NCBI RefSeq assembly: GCF_040931995.1
Contig: NZ_CP162412.1
Span: forward strand, 1,116,001-1,180,000
DNA: 64,000 bases
Direction: 5' to 3'
From: Pelagovum sp. HNIBRBA483
Lineage (GTDB): Bacteria; Pseudomonadota; Alphaproteobacteria; Rhodobacterales; Rhodobacteraceae
Positions 28,507-38,042 of the stretch are shown here, piece by piece; the first letter of the stretch is position 1, and the number at the start of each line of letters is the position of its first letter. The position numbers and the translations under genes are program-made. Under the pieces are notes generated by a model. The model worked only from the letters and a program-made list of their open reading frames with translations, was not told the origin of the DNA and did not search any database.

Positions 28507-29598
28507 TCAGTTCGCGGTGAGGGGGCTATTTACCGACATCGCTCGCAAGACATTGGCTTCGCCTTGGCCGTAGGTGGCGAAGTCCTCGGCGCCCCAGCCG
28601 GTTGCGCCCAGATCAACGAGCGTGTCACGGTCGGTCGTAGTGAGGAGGCGCGTTTTGATCTGGAGGGGATCTTCGGTGCCGAATTTGCCGCCAAGGAGCG
28701 CAGCGTAACCTGCGACAACAGGTGCGGCGAAGGATGTGCCGTAGAGACAGTGACCAGCCGCCGCCCCACAATCCGCACCGTAATTCGCGAGTTCATCAGC
28801 AGTGGTTTCGCCACCTTCAACACCGACGACGAGGAATTGCGCTTGTACCGTTTCGTTGCTGCCTGCAATCGTCGAGTAGCTGGCGATGGAGGCTAGCGCA
28901 TTGGCATCGCCGTTATTGCGCAACGCACCAACAAATACGGCCGATGCGGCTCCGATCAATGCTTCGTTCAGATAGTCTCTCGTTCCGTTTACCGCAGTTC
29001 CAACAGCCGCGCCCCAGTCATTGCCTGAGGACTTTGCAACGAATGCCGAACCGCTGGTCGCAGCGTCGATGATTGTTTGCTCGCGTTTTGACCACAGCAG
29101 GTTATCGACATTGAGACCGTCATTGGCGATCATTCCATAGCTGAGGTTTAGAACATTGAATCCAGATCCCATCTTAACCGGACCGTTTGACGTCCAGTCA
29201 CGTTCGACAACATTGGCACCCGGCGCGAGCAGGCGCACCTGATCGGATGTCCAGTCACCGTGGTGTTGGAGAATGACGCCAGCACCATCGAGATTACCTT
29301 CGAAGATGTCGCCGCTGGAGTAATCGTCAACGACAGTTACCGTGGCGCCTACGCCGATTGCGCCCGTGTCCCAAACGCCCTGAACATCGGAATCCATCCA
29401 GTCGTAATAAGTTGTGCTGGGTGGAGGGGGCGGAGGGTCGCCGCCGCCATCGCCGCCTTTGTCCTTGTTCGGTCCTTTGCCTTCTGGTGGGGCAAAGGCG
29501 ACAATGTCAAAACCCTGCGCCGGCAGGGCGGTGACGCTGGCGAGTGTGAGAGCGGTTGTCGCAAGGGCAACGCCGATTGCGGATTTGAAATGGGTCAT
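28507..29598 (-). CDS. Secreted subtilisin-like serine protease (S8 family)
   Basis: The protein has 363 residues. A signal peptide (about residues 1-27, ending TALPAQG) precedes a Gly-, Asp- and Pro-rich linker with six consecutive prolines. The catalytic domain has a candidate Asp in TVTVVDDYSSG, a His in QHHGDW and the clear nucleophile Ser in GTSFAAP (about residue 289). The S/N oxyanion segment is AKSSGNDWG. The substrate is unknown. GGAGGA precedes the ATG at 29598. A low-complexity linker of this kind suits secretion to the periplasm or outside. Confidence 0.85.
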   Translation of the reverse strand: MTHFKSAIGVALATTALTLASVTALPAQGFDIVAFAPPEGKGPNKDKGGDGGGDPPPPPPSTTYYDWMDSDVQGVWDTGAIGVGATVTVVDDYSSGDIFEGNLDGAGVILQHHGDWTSDQVRLLAPGANVVERDWTSNGPVKMGSGFNVLNLSYGMIANDGLNVDNLLWSKREQTIIDAATSGSAFVAKSSGNDWGAAVGTAVNGTRDYLNEALIGAASAVFVGALRNNGDANALASIASYSTIAGSNETVQAQFLVVGVEGGETTADELANYGADCGAAAGHCLYGTSFAAPVVAGYAALLGGKFGTEDPLQIKTRLLTTTDRDTLVDLGATGWGAEDFATYGQGEANVLRAMSVNSPLTAN

Positions 29599-29777
29599 GG
29601 CAGCTTCCTCCCAAAAAAGTGGGTTATGGAGGCATCCTAACACGAAACAACTTTAGCGTGATATTAATCGTGCAAAAATTTTGGCAGTAACCGGCGCCGG
29701 AGCAGGTTTCCCGACAATAATGGGGTAAACAACATATTGTTGATCGTACCGACCCAATGAGTCGCCGCGCCGGAAAT

Positions 29778-30389
29778 TTAAAAGCGGATTGTATAGGCGA
29801 AGCGAATCAAACCCCAATCAGGTGTGCGCTCTTCCCAGAGGTAATCCAGTGTTTCTTCTGGTGGCAGAGGAGAGCCTGAGAGGCGGCAGTTAACCTCGCG
29901 TGCGCCGCCGATGGCACCGTAGTCGGCGGTGCAGCTATCCTCGGAGAGCCATTCGCCCAGTCTGAATAGCACCATCAGAGTGACGGAACGGTTTTCATCA
30001 ATGTCGATCCGATGGGTCAGGCCCAGTGATAGGCCAGCGGAAAGATCATAGCTGGGCGCGGATTCAGGTGTGGCAAAGCCCCAAAGACCCTCGGTTTTCG
30101 CGCCGATGTCGGTGCGAAACAGTGCGCGAATGGTGCGGCGTCCGGTGCCGTAGAGCGGGGCAAAGGATTCGTATGCACCGGTGGAAAGGAGATAACTGTC
30201 GAGGCTGACGGCGCGTGTTCTGTCCGAGAGAGGCGAGCCGAGGGAGAGGCTTGCAAGGTCGGTGCGCTCCCAAAACGACTGCGCGACCGTGACCTGCGGC
30301 GAAAGAGCGAGCGCCACGCCGAGGCAGAGGAATCTAACAATGAGCCGCTTGACGCGCAGGGGGCATTCCTTTTCCGGTGTCTCGGTCAA
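29778..30389 (-). CDS. Small exported protein, outer-membrane-like, with uncertain start
   Basis: I do not recognise the family. The frame encodes an export signal (RLIVRFLCLGVALALSPQVTVAQ), then about 165 residues rich in alternating polar and hydrophobic stretches, ending in YTIRF. A terminal Phe is typical of outer-membrane beta-barrels. A Cys pair (EDSCTADYG, EVNCRLSG) could form a disulfide. No ATG sits at the natural signal start. A TTG at 30389 or a CTG at 30359, the latter preceded by AAGGA, are the candidates; an ATG at 30512 would lie inside the upstream AEC gene. It follows that gene on the same strand. Confidence 0.6.
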   Translation of the reverse strand: MTETPEKECPLRVKRLIVRFLCLGVALALSPQVTVAQSFWERTDLASLSLGSPLSDRTRAVSLDSYLLSTGAYESFAPLYGTGRRTIRALFRTDIGAKTEGLWGFATPESAPSYDLSAGLSLGLTHRIDIDENRSVTLMVLFRLGEWLSEDSCTADYGAIGGAREVNCRLSGSPLPPEETLDYLWEERTPDWGLIRFAYTIRF

Positions 30390-30484
30390 CTGTGCCGAAC
30401 TGGCGAAAGGATTGCTACCTAATTGGACGGCGCTTTGTTGGAAGCAGGGAAATACCGTGGAAGGCGGGCAGGTATTGGCGGGCT

Positions 30485-31414
30485 TTAGGGCAGCAGCGAG
30501 AGCCAGCCCCATGCGGTGAACAGCGACAGGGCGGTCGCGATCAAGACGCTCGATGCTGCAACGCGGCGGGCGGAGCCGTACATATTCGCGAAGAGGTAGG
30601 CATTCACCCCCGGCGCCATCGCGGAGGTGAGAACGGCGCTGCGCAGGCCGTCACGGTCGAGGCCGGTCAGCTTTGCGAGGGTGAAGGTGACCGTCGGGTG
30701 TAGGATGAGTGAGACGCCCACGATGAACAGGATGACACGAATGTCTCCTTCGGGGCGGTAACGGTAGAGCACACCGCCGAGGCCGAAAAGGGCTGCGGGC
30801 AGGGCGGCGCGGATCATCATGTCAATCGCGTCGGTCAGGGCAGAGGGCAGGGTAATGCCGGAGAGGTTCACAACGAAGCCAAGCCCGATGCCGATCAGCA
30901 GCGCATTGCGGAAGATTGCGCGGAATACTTTGCCCGGAAGGGCGGCAAGGCCGGCATCGCGGTTGCGCACGATTTCCATCGCGGTGATGCCGATGGTGTA
31001 GCAAAACGGCGCATGTAAGGCGACGATGGCAAAGTTGGCGGAGAGCGCATCGGCCCCGTAGGCGCGTTCGGTGAGGGGCAGGCCGAGAAGCACCGAGTTG
31101 GAAAAGAGGCCGACAAAGCCGATGGCGATGCTGTCTTCCCATGTTCGGCCGAAAAGGAAGCGTGCGCCGAGAAGACCGGCTGCAAAGCCTGAGAACGCGC
31201 CAACATAGAAGCTCAGCAGCAGGTCTGCGCGGAAGTTCTGGGCAAGGTCGAGATTGGCAATGGCGCTAAACAGAAGGCAAGGAATGGCGAATCCTTGGGT
31301 GAATTTCATCAGGGCATCTGTGCCTTGGTCGCTGAAAAGCCCGCGCCAGACGGCAACATAGCCGAAGCCCACCACCAAAAAGACGGGCAGAATGACATCG
31401 AGGAGCGCAGCCAT
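30485..31414 (-). CDS. AEC-family (auxin efflux carrier-like) transporter
   Basis: This 309-residue membrane protein has about ten helices in two five-helix halves. The first helix is ILPVFLVVGFGYVAVWRG, followed by FTQGFAIPCLLFSAI, the family N-terminal signature. The second half has FGLGGVLYRY and SAMAPGVNAYLFANMYG. Bacterial members export or import small carboxylates such as malonate or malate; the substrate here is unknown. It lies 25 bases after the MBL-fold gene, probably in the same operon. Confidence 0.9.
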   Translation of the reverse strand: MAALLDVILPVFLVVGFGYVAVWRGLFSDQGTDALMKFTQGFAIPCLLFSAIANLDLAQNFRADLLLSFYVGAFSGFAAGLLGARFLFGRTWEDSIAIGFVGLFSNSVLLGLPLTERAYGADALSANFAIVALHAPFCYTIGITAMEIVRNRDAGLAALPGKVFRAIFRNALLIGIGLGFVVNLSGITLPSALTDAIDMMIRAALPAALFGLGGVLYRYRPEGDIRVILFIVGVSLILHPTVTFTLAKLTGLDRDGLRSAVLTSAMAPGVNAYLFANMYGSARRVAASSVLIATALSLFTAWGWLSLLP

Positions 31415-31439
31415 CCGACCAGCCTTTCAGGAATGTGGA

Positions 31440-32240
31440 TCAGATAGGTAGGGTGATTTCCATGCCGTCATAGGCGGGCGTCACATGCTCGGGGGTTTCG
31501 GCGGCAACGGTCGCGTAGTCCAGATCAATGTGCATATTCGTCAGGATTGCATTTTTTGGCGCGGCGCGGGCGATCCACTCAAGCGTTTTGTCGAGATGTG
31601 CATGGGTGGGGTGCGGTGTGCGGCGCAGCGCATCAACGATCCAGTAGTCCAGCCCCTCAAGTGTTGGCCAGACGCTATCAGGAATTTCGGCCACATCCGG
31701 CAGGTAGGCCAGCGAGCCGATACGGAAGCCGAGGGCGTCGATGCTGCCATGATTGACGCGGAACGGGGTGAAGGTGATGTCACCGCCCGCGCCGGAGATG
31801 CTGACGGGGCCATCAAGAGGGTTGAGATCGAGGATCGGCGGGTAGGGCGAGCCTTTTGGCTGCACGAAGGCATAGCCGAAGCGCGAGAGGAGAGCATCGG
31901 AAGTGTCACCATCGGCCCAGACTTGCAGGCGTTCGCGCATGTTAAAGACGATCATCCGCAGATCGTCGATGCCGTGGACATGATCGGCGTGGGAATGCGT
32001 ATAGATGACCCCGTCGAGCGCACCGACATCTGCGTCGAGCAATTGGTGGCGCAGGTCGGGTGAGGTGTCGATCAGCACGGTGGTGGTGCCATCCGGCCCT
32101 TCGCGGGTGACGAGCGCCGAGCAGCGTGTGCGCCGATTACGCGGGTTTGACGGATCACAATCGCCCCAGTGGCCGCCGAGGCGCGGAACGCCGCCCGACG
32201 AGCCGCAGCCCAGAATGCGGAAGCGAAGTGACTCTGTCAT
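31440..32240 (-). CDS. MBL-fold metallohydrolase, PhnP-like
   Basis: The metallo-beta-lactamase fold is marked by the metal motif THSHADHVHGIDDLR (about residues 80-95) and the later HGSIDALGF and NMHID ligands. LGCGSSGGVPR at the N-terminus and the DCDPSNPRNRRTRCSALV segment place it in the PhnP-like cyclic-phosphate phosphodiesterase group. The ATG at 32240 overlaps the tatD stop in ATGA form; a longer reading from 32258 is less likely. Coupling with tatD fits the conserved alphaproteobacterial order tmk-holB-tatD-MBL. Confidence 0.9.
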   Translation of the reverse strand: MTESLRFRILGCGSSGGVPRLGGHWGDCDPSNPRNRRTRCSALVTREGPDGTTTVLIDTSPDLRHQLLDADVGALDGVIYTHSHADHVHGIDDLRMIVFNMRERLQVWADGDTSDALLSRFGYAFVQPKGSPYPPILDLNPLDGPVSISGAGGDITFTPFRVNHGSIDALGFRIGSLAYLPDVAEIPDSVWPTLEGLDYWIVDALRRTPHPTHAHLDKTLEWIARAAPKNAILTNMHIDLDYATVAAETPEHVTPAYDGMEITLPI

Positions 32241-33049
32241 CAGGCGGCGGCCTTCCATTGTGCGGCTTTCCAGAACAGTCGGTCGAAATTGGCGGTTGTC
32301 GCGGCGGCAAAGTCTTCGACTGTCAGGCCGAATACTTCTGCGCCGACACGGGCCGTATGCGCCGTGTAGGCAGGCTCATTACGCTTGCCACGGTGCGGCG
32401 GCGGGGCAAGGTAGGGGCTGTCGGTTTCAACCAGAATACGTTCCAAGGGTGCCGCCGCGAAAATATCGCGCAGCTCTTGGCTTTTGGGGAAGGCTGCGAT
32501 GCCGGACATTGACAGGTAAAAGCCCAGATCAAGCGCCGCGCGGGCCAGTTCTGCCGAGCTGGAGAAGCAATGCATCACGCAGGTATAGGGGCGCTGGTGA
32601 TAGGCTTCGCTCAGGATGCGGGCCATGTCATCATCGGCGGCACGGGCGTGGATGATCAGGGGCAATCCGGTTTCCTGCGCGGCCTCGATATGGATGTTCA
32701 GCGAGCGTTGCTGAATTTCGGCGCTGTCAGCAGTGTAGTGATAATCAAGCCCGCTCTCGCCTATACCGACGAATTTCGGATGTTGAGCGAGGGAAACGAG
32801 GTCTTCAACCGAGGCCAGTGGTTCTTCGGCGGCAGACATCGGGTGGGTTCCGGCGGCGTAAAATACGGGATCGTATGCCTCGGCTATCGCGCGGACGGAC
32901 AGTTCGTTGCGCAGGCGGGTGCAGATGGTGACCATCCGCGTCACACCGGCCTCGGCCGCGCGGGCAATGATGTCGTCGCGCTCACCGTCGAAATCGGAGA
33001 AGTCGAGATGGCAGTGGCTATCGACGATTTGGGGCGGTCTGTGCGTCAT
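32240..33049 (-). CDS. tatD: TatD-family metal-dependent deoxyribonuclease
   Basis: This 269-residue TIM-barrel hydrolase has VDSHCHLDF with two metal-ligand His, GESGLDYHY, PLIIHARAADDD, MHCFSS and ETDSPYLAPPPHRGKRNEP. TatD enzymes are magnesium-dependent 3'-exonucleases; some act in DNA repair or D-Tyr-tRNA-related steps. It lies eight bases after holB and overlaps the MBL gene, within the holB operon. Confidence 0.94.
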   Translation of the reverse strand: MTHRPPQIVDSHCHLDFSDFDGERDDIIARAAEAGVTRMVTICTRLRNELSVRAIAEAYDPVFYAAGTHPMSAAEEPLASVEDLVSLAQHPKFVGIGESGLDYHYTADSAEIQQRSLNIHIEAAQETGLPLIIHARAADDDMARILSEAYHQRPYTCVMHCFSSSAELARAALDLGFYLSMSGIAAFPKSQELRDIFAAAPLERILVETDSPYLAPPPHRGKRNEPAYTAHTARVGAEVFGLTVEDFAAATTANFDRLFWKAAQWKAAA

Positions 33050-33057
33050 CCTTGGCC

Positions 33058-34215
33058 TCAGACGGTGGCCGCGGCGTGCTTTGCGGCGGTTTCTTCGATC
33101 TTGAACAGCATATCTAGGATGACGCCGGAGGGGTCAAGGTTGACCGCGCGGGCGTGACCGGCGCGAGCGGAAAGCTCTTGTGTCAGATCGGCCCACGCAC
33201 GGGCAGCGCGGTCGTTCGGTGACAGCCGCGTCAGAAGGCGGGCCTCGCCGGAACTGCCTTGCAGCGATGGTTCGCCCAAAAGGCCCGTGCGCGCACAGCG
33301 GGCAAGGAAGGTCAGGATCAGGTCCAGCAGAAGCGTGTAGCGGACATCTGCCCCTTTGGAACTACAGGAATTGGCGAGCGCGATAGCGGTTGGACGGTCA
33401 AAATTGGGCAGACCTGAGAGGAGGGTGACGATCTCGTGGTAGAGATGCAGACCCTCATGCGACAACAATCGGATGGACTCTCCCACTGAGCCGCCGGAGA
33501 GCGCGGCCAATGCAGCGGTTTCTGGCGCGGGAAAACCGGCAGCAGGCATTGCCTCGGCTATCTGGCTTTCAGTTAAAGGCGAGAGACGCAGCTCGCGGCA
33601 GCGGGAACGAATGGTGGGAAGGAGTTTGGAGGGGTGATGCGATACCAGAAGGAGAGTGGTGTTTGCGGGTGGCTCTTCCAGTTCCTTCAGGATGGCGTTG
33701 GCGGCATTGCGGTTCATTTCGTCGGCACTGTCGACGATCACCACCCGCCGTCCGCCATCCGCGGCGGAAAGGCCGAAGAATGACTTGATGCCGCGTACGG
33801 CGTCGACGGTGATTTCCTTGCGCAGGCGGCCTTTTTCGTCATGGCCACGGCGGATGACAAAGAGCCGTGGATGGGCCCCAGCGGCCACGAGCTGCACATC
33901 ATGATTGTTGGGGTCGGTATCGAGGCTGGCGGGGGCGATTGGCGCGTCACCGAAAAGGCTTGGGCCGCTCTCTGCCCCTGACAGCGGGCGGGAGAGCAGG
34001 AAGCGGGCAATGCGCCATGCCAGCGTTGCTTTGCCGATGCCTTTAGGGCCTGTCAGCAGCCAACCTGAATGCAGCCTGTCTGCATTATAGGCAGCAAGAA
34101 ATGCGGCTTCAGCCGGTTCCTGCCCGATCAGGCGGCTGGTTTCACGCGGGTGAGGGACGCCTTCGAGGCGGTCAGGTTCTTCAAGCGCTTCGGGGGCGTC
34201 GATCATGACGCTCAT
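33058..34215 (-). CDS. holB: DNA polymerase III delta' subunit
   Basis: HolB is a subunit of the clamp loader that places the sliding clamp on DNA. RLIGQEPAEAAFL leads into the Walker A GPKGIGKATLAWRIARF. VVIVDSADEMNRNAANAILKELEEPP is the Walker B/DExx region, followed by LLVSHHPSKLLPTIRSRCRE with the sensor-1 and SRC motifs. The C-terminal part is helical. The ATG at 34215 overlaps the tmk stop by four bases. At 385 residues it is within the alphaproteobacterial range. Confidence 0.93.
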   Translation of the reverse strand: MSVMIDAPEALEEPDRLEGVPHPRETSRLIGQEPAEAAFLAAYNADRLHSGWLLTGPKGIGKATLAWRIARFLLSRPLSGAESGPSLFGDAPIAPASLDTDPNNHDVQLVAAGAHPRLFVIRRGHDEKGRLRKEITVDAVRGIKSFFGLSAADGGRRVVIVDSADEMNRNAANAILKELEEPPANTTLLLVSHHPSKLLPTIRSRCRELRLSPLTESQIAEAMPAAGFPAPETAALAALSGGSVGESIRLLSHEGLHLYHEIVTLLSGLPNFDRPTAIALANSCSSKGADVRYTLLLDLILTFLARCARTGLLGEPSLQGSSGEARLLTRLSPNDRAARAWADLTQELSARAGHARAVNLDPSGVILDMLFKIEETAAKHAAATV

Positions 34216-34832
34216 TGGCGTGCCTCGAATTGTGCGGCGACTTCTGCTGCGACGGCTTCGACGGCGCGATTTCCGTCCACGACCAGACATCGTGAGGGGT
34301 GCGCCTTTGCAAGCGTGAGAAAACCATGCCGGAGTGTTTCTTGGAATCCAAGGCCGAAATCCTCGAACCTGTCTTCGCCCGAGCTGCGGGCCAAGCCGCG
34401 TTCGAGCGCGATTTGGGGGTCCATATCAATGATGAAGGTCAGATCCGGTTCCTGTCCAATCATAATGGAATGCAGCTGCTCAACGGCGCCGCGCAGATCG
34501 CCACGAGTGGCGCCCTGATAAACACGGGTTGAATCCGCGAACCTGTCAGAAATCACGACCGCCCCTTCGGCGAGGGCGGGGCGAATGGTTTTTTCGAGAT
34601 GGTCGCGGCGGGCCGCATTGAACAGGAGCAATTCGGTTTCTGCCGACCAGCGGTTTGGATCGCCAGTGAGCAGCAATTGCCTTATTTCCTCGGCGCCTTC
34701 GCTGCCACCAGGCTCGCGCGTGAGCACCACCTTGCGCCCGCTGAATTGCAGCCGCTCGGCGAGGAGGCGGGCTTGGGTAGATTTACCCGAGCCGTCGATA
34801 CCTTCGAAGGTGATGAATATTCCCTGCGTCAC
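34212..34832 (-). CDS. tmk: Thymidylate kinase
   Basis: Tmk phosphorylates dTMP to dTDP. The P-loop is FEGIDGSGKSTQARLLAE, the DR(x) motif is VLTREPGGS and VVISDRFADSTRVYQG binds the nucleotide. SSGEDRFEDFGLGFQE is the LID region. The length of 206 residues is normal. It is encoded between dacA (13 bases upstream) and holB (ATGA overlap). Confidence 0.97.
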   Translation of the reverse strand: MTQGIFITFEGIDGSGKSTQARLLAERLQFSGRKVVLTREPGGSEGAEEIRQLLLTGDPNRWSAETELLLFNAARRDHLEKTIRPALAEGAVVISDRFADSTRVYQGATRGDLRGAVEQLHSIMIGQEPDLTFIIDMDPQIALERGLARSSGEDRFEDFGLGFQETLRHGFLTLAKAHPSRCLVVDGNRAVEAVAAEVAAQFEARQ

Positions 34833-34844
34833 GCGGACTGCCCT

Positions 34845-36023
34845 TTAGGTGCCGTCAGCGGCGGGTTGCTGTGGTGCGATTTTGCTGAGCAGAACTTGCG
34901 CCGCGGTGCGCAGCCGTATCGCGAAGCCGCCTTCGACAACGGATTCTTCGGCCACCAACGGCACGCGCGTTTCGGGCAGGCCCTCCAGAGTGATCACCAG
35001 TTCACCCAGTTGCTGGCCCTTTCGGATTGGCGCGGCGATGGGGGAATCGTAGACAACTTCGGCTGAGATGGCGTTGTCGCCGATCACGGGAACGAGCAGG
35101 TGAATATCATCTTCGACGGTCAGCCCGACATTGGGCAAAAGCCCCATCCATACATCGGCGCGGGCCAGTTCGGTACCAGCGCTTACGACCTCGCGTTCGG
35201 CAAATTGGCGGAAGGCCCAAGTGACGATGCGCTCGCTTTCAACCGCACGGTCAGCGGCGGTATCGAGGCCTGTTATCACCCAGATGATGCGCCGATCACC
35301 CTGTTTTGCCGAGCCGACAAGGCCGTAGCCTGCCTCCTGCGTGTGGCCTGTTTTGAGGCCATCAGCGCCGATATTCATACTCAGCACAGGGTTACGATTG
35401 CGCGAGTTGGCGGGGACACGCCCATCAAAATTGAACTCTTCCTGCGCGAACAGCGGATAGAAAGTCGGGAATTCGGTGATCAGGTTTTGGGCCAAAATCC
35501 CCAGATCGCGCACCGACATGCGGTGCCCAGCTGCCGGCCAGCCATTCGAGTTTGTGAAGGTCGAGTTGTTCATGCCCAGCTGTCGTGCGCGGTCTGTCAT
35601 GAGGCGGGCAAAGCCACCCTCCGTGCCATCGGGAGACAGCGCCTCGGCAATCACTGCGCTGGCGTCGTTGCCTGACAGCACGATGACCCCCCGCAGCAGG
35701 TCTTCGACGCTGATACGCTCGCCCGCGCGCAGGAACATCGACGAGCCGCCATAATCCATCGCGTGTTGCGAGACGGTCAGTTCTTCATCGACCCGAAGCC
35801 TCCCGTCGGCGATCGCCTCGAATGCCATGAACAGTGTCATCAGTTTGGACATTGACGCAGGCGGAAGCGGCTCATCGGCGTTTTTGGCCATCAACACGGT
35901 GTCGGTCGTCAGGTCATAGACGAACGCGGCACGCGCCTTTGTATCAAAAGACTGGGCATGCGCTGCCGGTGAGATGGCTGCAACAAGGACGAAAAGGATG
36001 GCCTGGCAAAGCTGGCGCGTCAT
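34845..36023 (-). CDS. D-alanyl-D-alanine carboxypeptidase (PBP5/6-like)
   Basis: This penicillin-binding carboxypeptidase trims the terminal D-Ala from peptidoglycan stem peptides in the periplasm. It has a signal peptide ending AAHAQS. The SxxK motif is PASMSKLM (about residue 60), the SxN motif is VLSGNDAS and the KTG motif is LKTGHTQEAGYG. A C-terminal beta-domain and a short terminal segment follow. It has 392 residues. It sits between a SPOR lipoprotein gene and tmk in one operon. Confidence 0.95.
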   Translation of the reverse strand: MTRQLCQAILFVLVAAISPAAHAQSFDTKARAAFVYDLTTDTVLMAKNADEPLPPASMSKLMTLFMAFEAIADGRLRVDEELTVSQHAMDYGGSSMFLRAGERISVEDLLRGVIVLSGNDASAVIAEALSPDGTEGGFARLMTDRARQLGMNNSTFTNSNGWPAAGHRMSVRDLGILAQNLITEFPTFYPLFAQEEFNFDGRVPANSRNRNPVLSMNIGADGLKTGHTQEAGYGLVGSAKQGDRRIIWVITGLDTAADRAVESERIVTWAFRQFAEREVVSAGTELARADVWMGLLPNVGLTVEDDIHLLVPVIGDNAISAEVVYDSPIAAPIRKGQQLGELVITLEGLPETRVPLVAEESVVEGGFAIRLRTAAQVLLSKIAPQQPAADGT

Positions 36024-36043
36024 GGGGATGCGATTTCCTCTTT

Positions 36044-37003
36044 TTAGTTCGTCACATAGTAGGCATCGGCGAAGCCTTTGGCCCGCACTTGCTCAAGTAG
36101 GGCGGAACGCTCGCGGGCCGAGCTTGCGGGGCCAACAATCAGGCGCCAGAAGGTGCGGCCTTGGCTCGTTTGTTCGAGAATGGTCGGGATGATGCCGGAC
36201 TCGCGCATCATGTCCGCCGTGCGGATCGCGTTTTCCTCAATGTTGAAAATGCCGATCTGGATGAAGGGCTTCTCAAGCGGGCCGTTGCTGAGCGCCGTTG
36301 TCGGCTGCTCGGTAGGGGGCGTTGGTTGGGTGACGGTTTCTGCCTCTGGAGCAGGGGGCGCAACCGAGGTTGCCTCCTCGGGCGCTGCGAGGCCGGAGGG
36401 ACGGGCGATTGGCCGTGGCTCGCCGTCCGGAAGCGCCATGCTTGTTTCGGCCGCATCAATGGCCGCAGCGGCACCGGCGAGGGTGTTGCCCAGCGTGGTT
36501 TCTTCGATGTCTCTGGGGCTGTCGAAATCTGTCGTGGCTTCCGGTTCTTCCACCGCAACCTGCTCGCGCCGCAGCGCGGTGACATTCAATTGCGTGGGCG
36601 CGCCAGCGAACAGGTCTATCGCCGCGGCCGCATCAGACGACACTTGCAGTGCGGGGCCGGGGGTGCTGCGTTCGCGCCGGAAAAGAGCACCGATAACGAA
36701 TTTCCCGTTTTCCTGATTGCGGATAATCACGCGTTCCGGCTCGATTACATCGGGGTGTGCCACCCATACGCCGCCAAGCGACGGGCGCCCGTCCCAAAGA
36801 CCGTTTGCGGTGATTTGGAATACTTCGGGCGCTTCGACGTCACGTTCGATCAGCTGGATAGATTGTGCCGCGCCCGTTGTCGCTTGATTGCGTTGCAACG
36901 CGGCACCGAAATCGAAGCCCTCGCCCGGTGCGCAGGCGGTGAGCAAAGCCACCGCACATAAGGCGCTGGCGGCCGTTCCTCTGCGCAAGAAATGTGACGT
37001 CAT
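36044..37003 (-). CDS. RlpA-like lipoprotein with a C-terminal SPOR domain
   Basis: The N-terminus has a lipobox (LLTAC, Cys about residue 24), so the protein is probably lipid-anchored. Residues about 90-155 (ERVIIRNQENGKFVIGALF, then SSDAAAAIDLFAG) resemble the double-psi beta-barrel of RlpA, though the known catalytic residues are not obvious. A Pro/Glu/Ala-rich linker follows. The last 75 residues form a SPOR domain (IQIGIFNIEENAIRTADMM, FWRLIVGP) that binds denuded glycan at division sites. ATG at 37003 is used; a GTG at 37006 is adjacent. It heads the dacA-tmk-holB operon. Confidence 0.85.
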   Translation of the reverse strand: MTSHFLRRGTAASALCAVALLTACAPGEGFDFGAALQRNQATTGAAQSIQLIERDVEAPEVFQITANGLWDGRPSLGGVWVAHPDVIEPERVIIRNQENGKFVIGALFRRERSTPGPALQVSSDAAAAIDLFAGAPTQLNVTALRREQVAVEEPEATTDFDSPRDIEETTLGNTLAGAAAAIDAAETSMALPDGEPRPIARPSGLAAPEEATSVAPPAPEAETVTQPTPPTEQPTTALSNGPLEKPFIQIGIFNIEENAIRTADMMRESGIIPTILEQTSQGRTFWRLIVGPASSARERSALLEQVRAKGFADAYYVTN

Positions 37004-37220
37004 CACTGCCCCCGTTTTTGTATGTGTTTCGCCGCAAAACCCGCGGATTTTGCGAACCGAATGCTCTTTTTTCTATCCCGCGGCCCAAATGGCCTAACCC
37101 TTGAGAATGATAGACTGTGATTTCCTGATTTGAAAGTGCGGGGTCGGGCGGTTGGCGGAAAAATGACTGTTACGATCGCCACTGGCAGAATCGTTTTAGC
37201 CTGCGTAAAGGAAATGCGCC

Positions 37221-37311
37221 GGAGGAGTGGCAGAGTGGTCGAATGCGGCGGTCTTGAAAACCGTTGAACGTCAAAAGCGTTCCGTGGGTTCGAATCCCAC
37301 CTCCTCCGCCA
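37221..37311 (+). tRNA. tRNA-Ser (anticodon TGA)
   Basis: The acceptor stem GGAGGAG pairs with CTCCTCC at 37301-37307, followed by G and an encoded CCA. The anticodon loop CTTGAAA gives TGA. A long variable arm is present, and the T-arm with GGTTCGAATCC is intact. Length is 91 bases. It marks the left edge of the accessory part of the window. Confidence 0.97.
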
Positions 37312-38042
37312 GCGACCCCTGTCTCTGTCAGCGCAGTTGTTCTCTCGCGTTTTCCGGGGGTTTACGCTGACAGCATCGAAAAACTGCTCATACTGTCGCT
37401 ATATTGAAGAATTCCTGATCAACGCGATTAGTTAGAATTTCTGCACCGAGTATACACTTAACCTCCTATTTTCCGACGCAGGCGCTTCATGTGGGATCCA
37501 AATCGGCACCAGCGTAAGTGGGGCCGACCTTTTTAGAAAAGGCAGCTTGTGCATCACAACCTACTGAAATACTTATAAATCATCAGCCTAGTTGCTTGGC
37601 TGTGAGTTAGGAGCCTTTTGGCCGACCAATAACTGGGATTTTGAGCTAAGGCGCTATGATCACCGGATATATGGCCTCAACGCGAGTCGGGTTTGCTGCT
37701 GTGCAGCAAAAACTGATGGGGTTTTGACAGCTTTTGCGTTGTGCGAGCGGTCACTTTTTGGGCAGTCGGGGCAAACGCGAACGATAATTGGGCGAAAACT
37801 CATCAACCCAAGCACCCTGTCGCGCACTTATTGGCATTGCAGCAATTGCTGTGGCTTGTTGAGCGGGCCCTGTATGGGCATTGAAACGTCCCGCAGGGCC
37901 CATCCTGGCAGATAGTTTCCCCGCGAGACGACAACATCACTGCTGTGGGTTTCAGATAAGTCGTCTGCGACCGTTTTCAAAGTGCTTTAGAGCATTTTTG
38001 AAACCGCCCAAGAGGCCCATGGCGCAACTTGGAACGTATATA
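37312..38042. other. 731-base stretch without a convincing gene
   Basis: The stretch separates tRNA-Ser from urtA and is visibly richer in A and T than the region to the left. A 107-codon plus frame at 37592 has Cys-rich, biased content and no clear ribosome site; I do not believe it. No tRNA 3'-end repeat, inverted repeat ends or transposase could be identified. The urt promoter must lie here, but no convincing sigma-54 or sigma-70 element stands out. Confidence 0.5.

Noticed and set aside
37800-37870. A possible sigma-54 promoter before urtA (TTGGCATTGCAGCAATTGCTG)
   Set aside because: The GG and GC doublets are not at the required 10-base spacing.
37592-37915. A 107-codon frame between tRNA-Ser and urtA
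   Set aside because: No ribosome site, unusual Cys-rich composition and no recognisable family; treated as non-coding.
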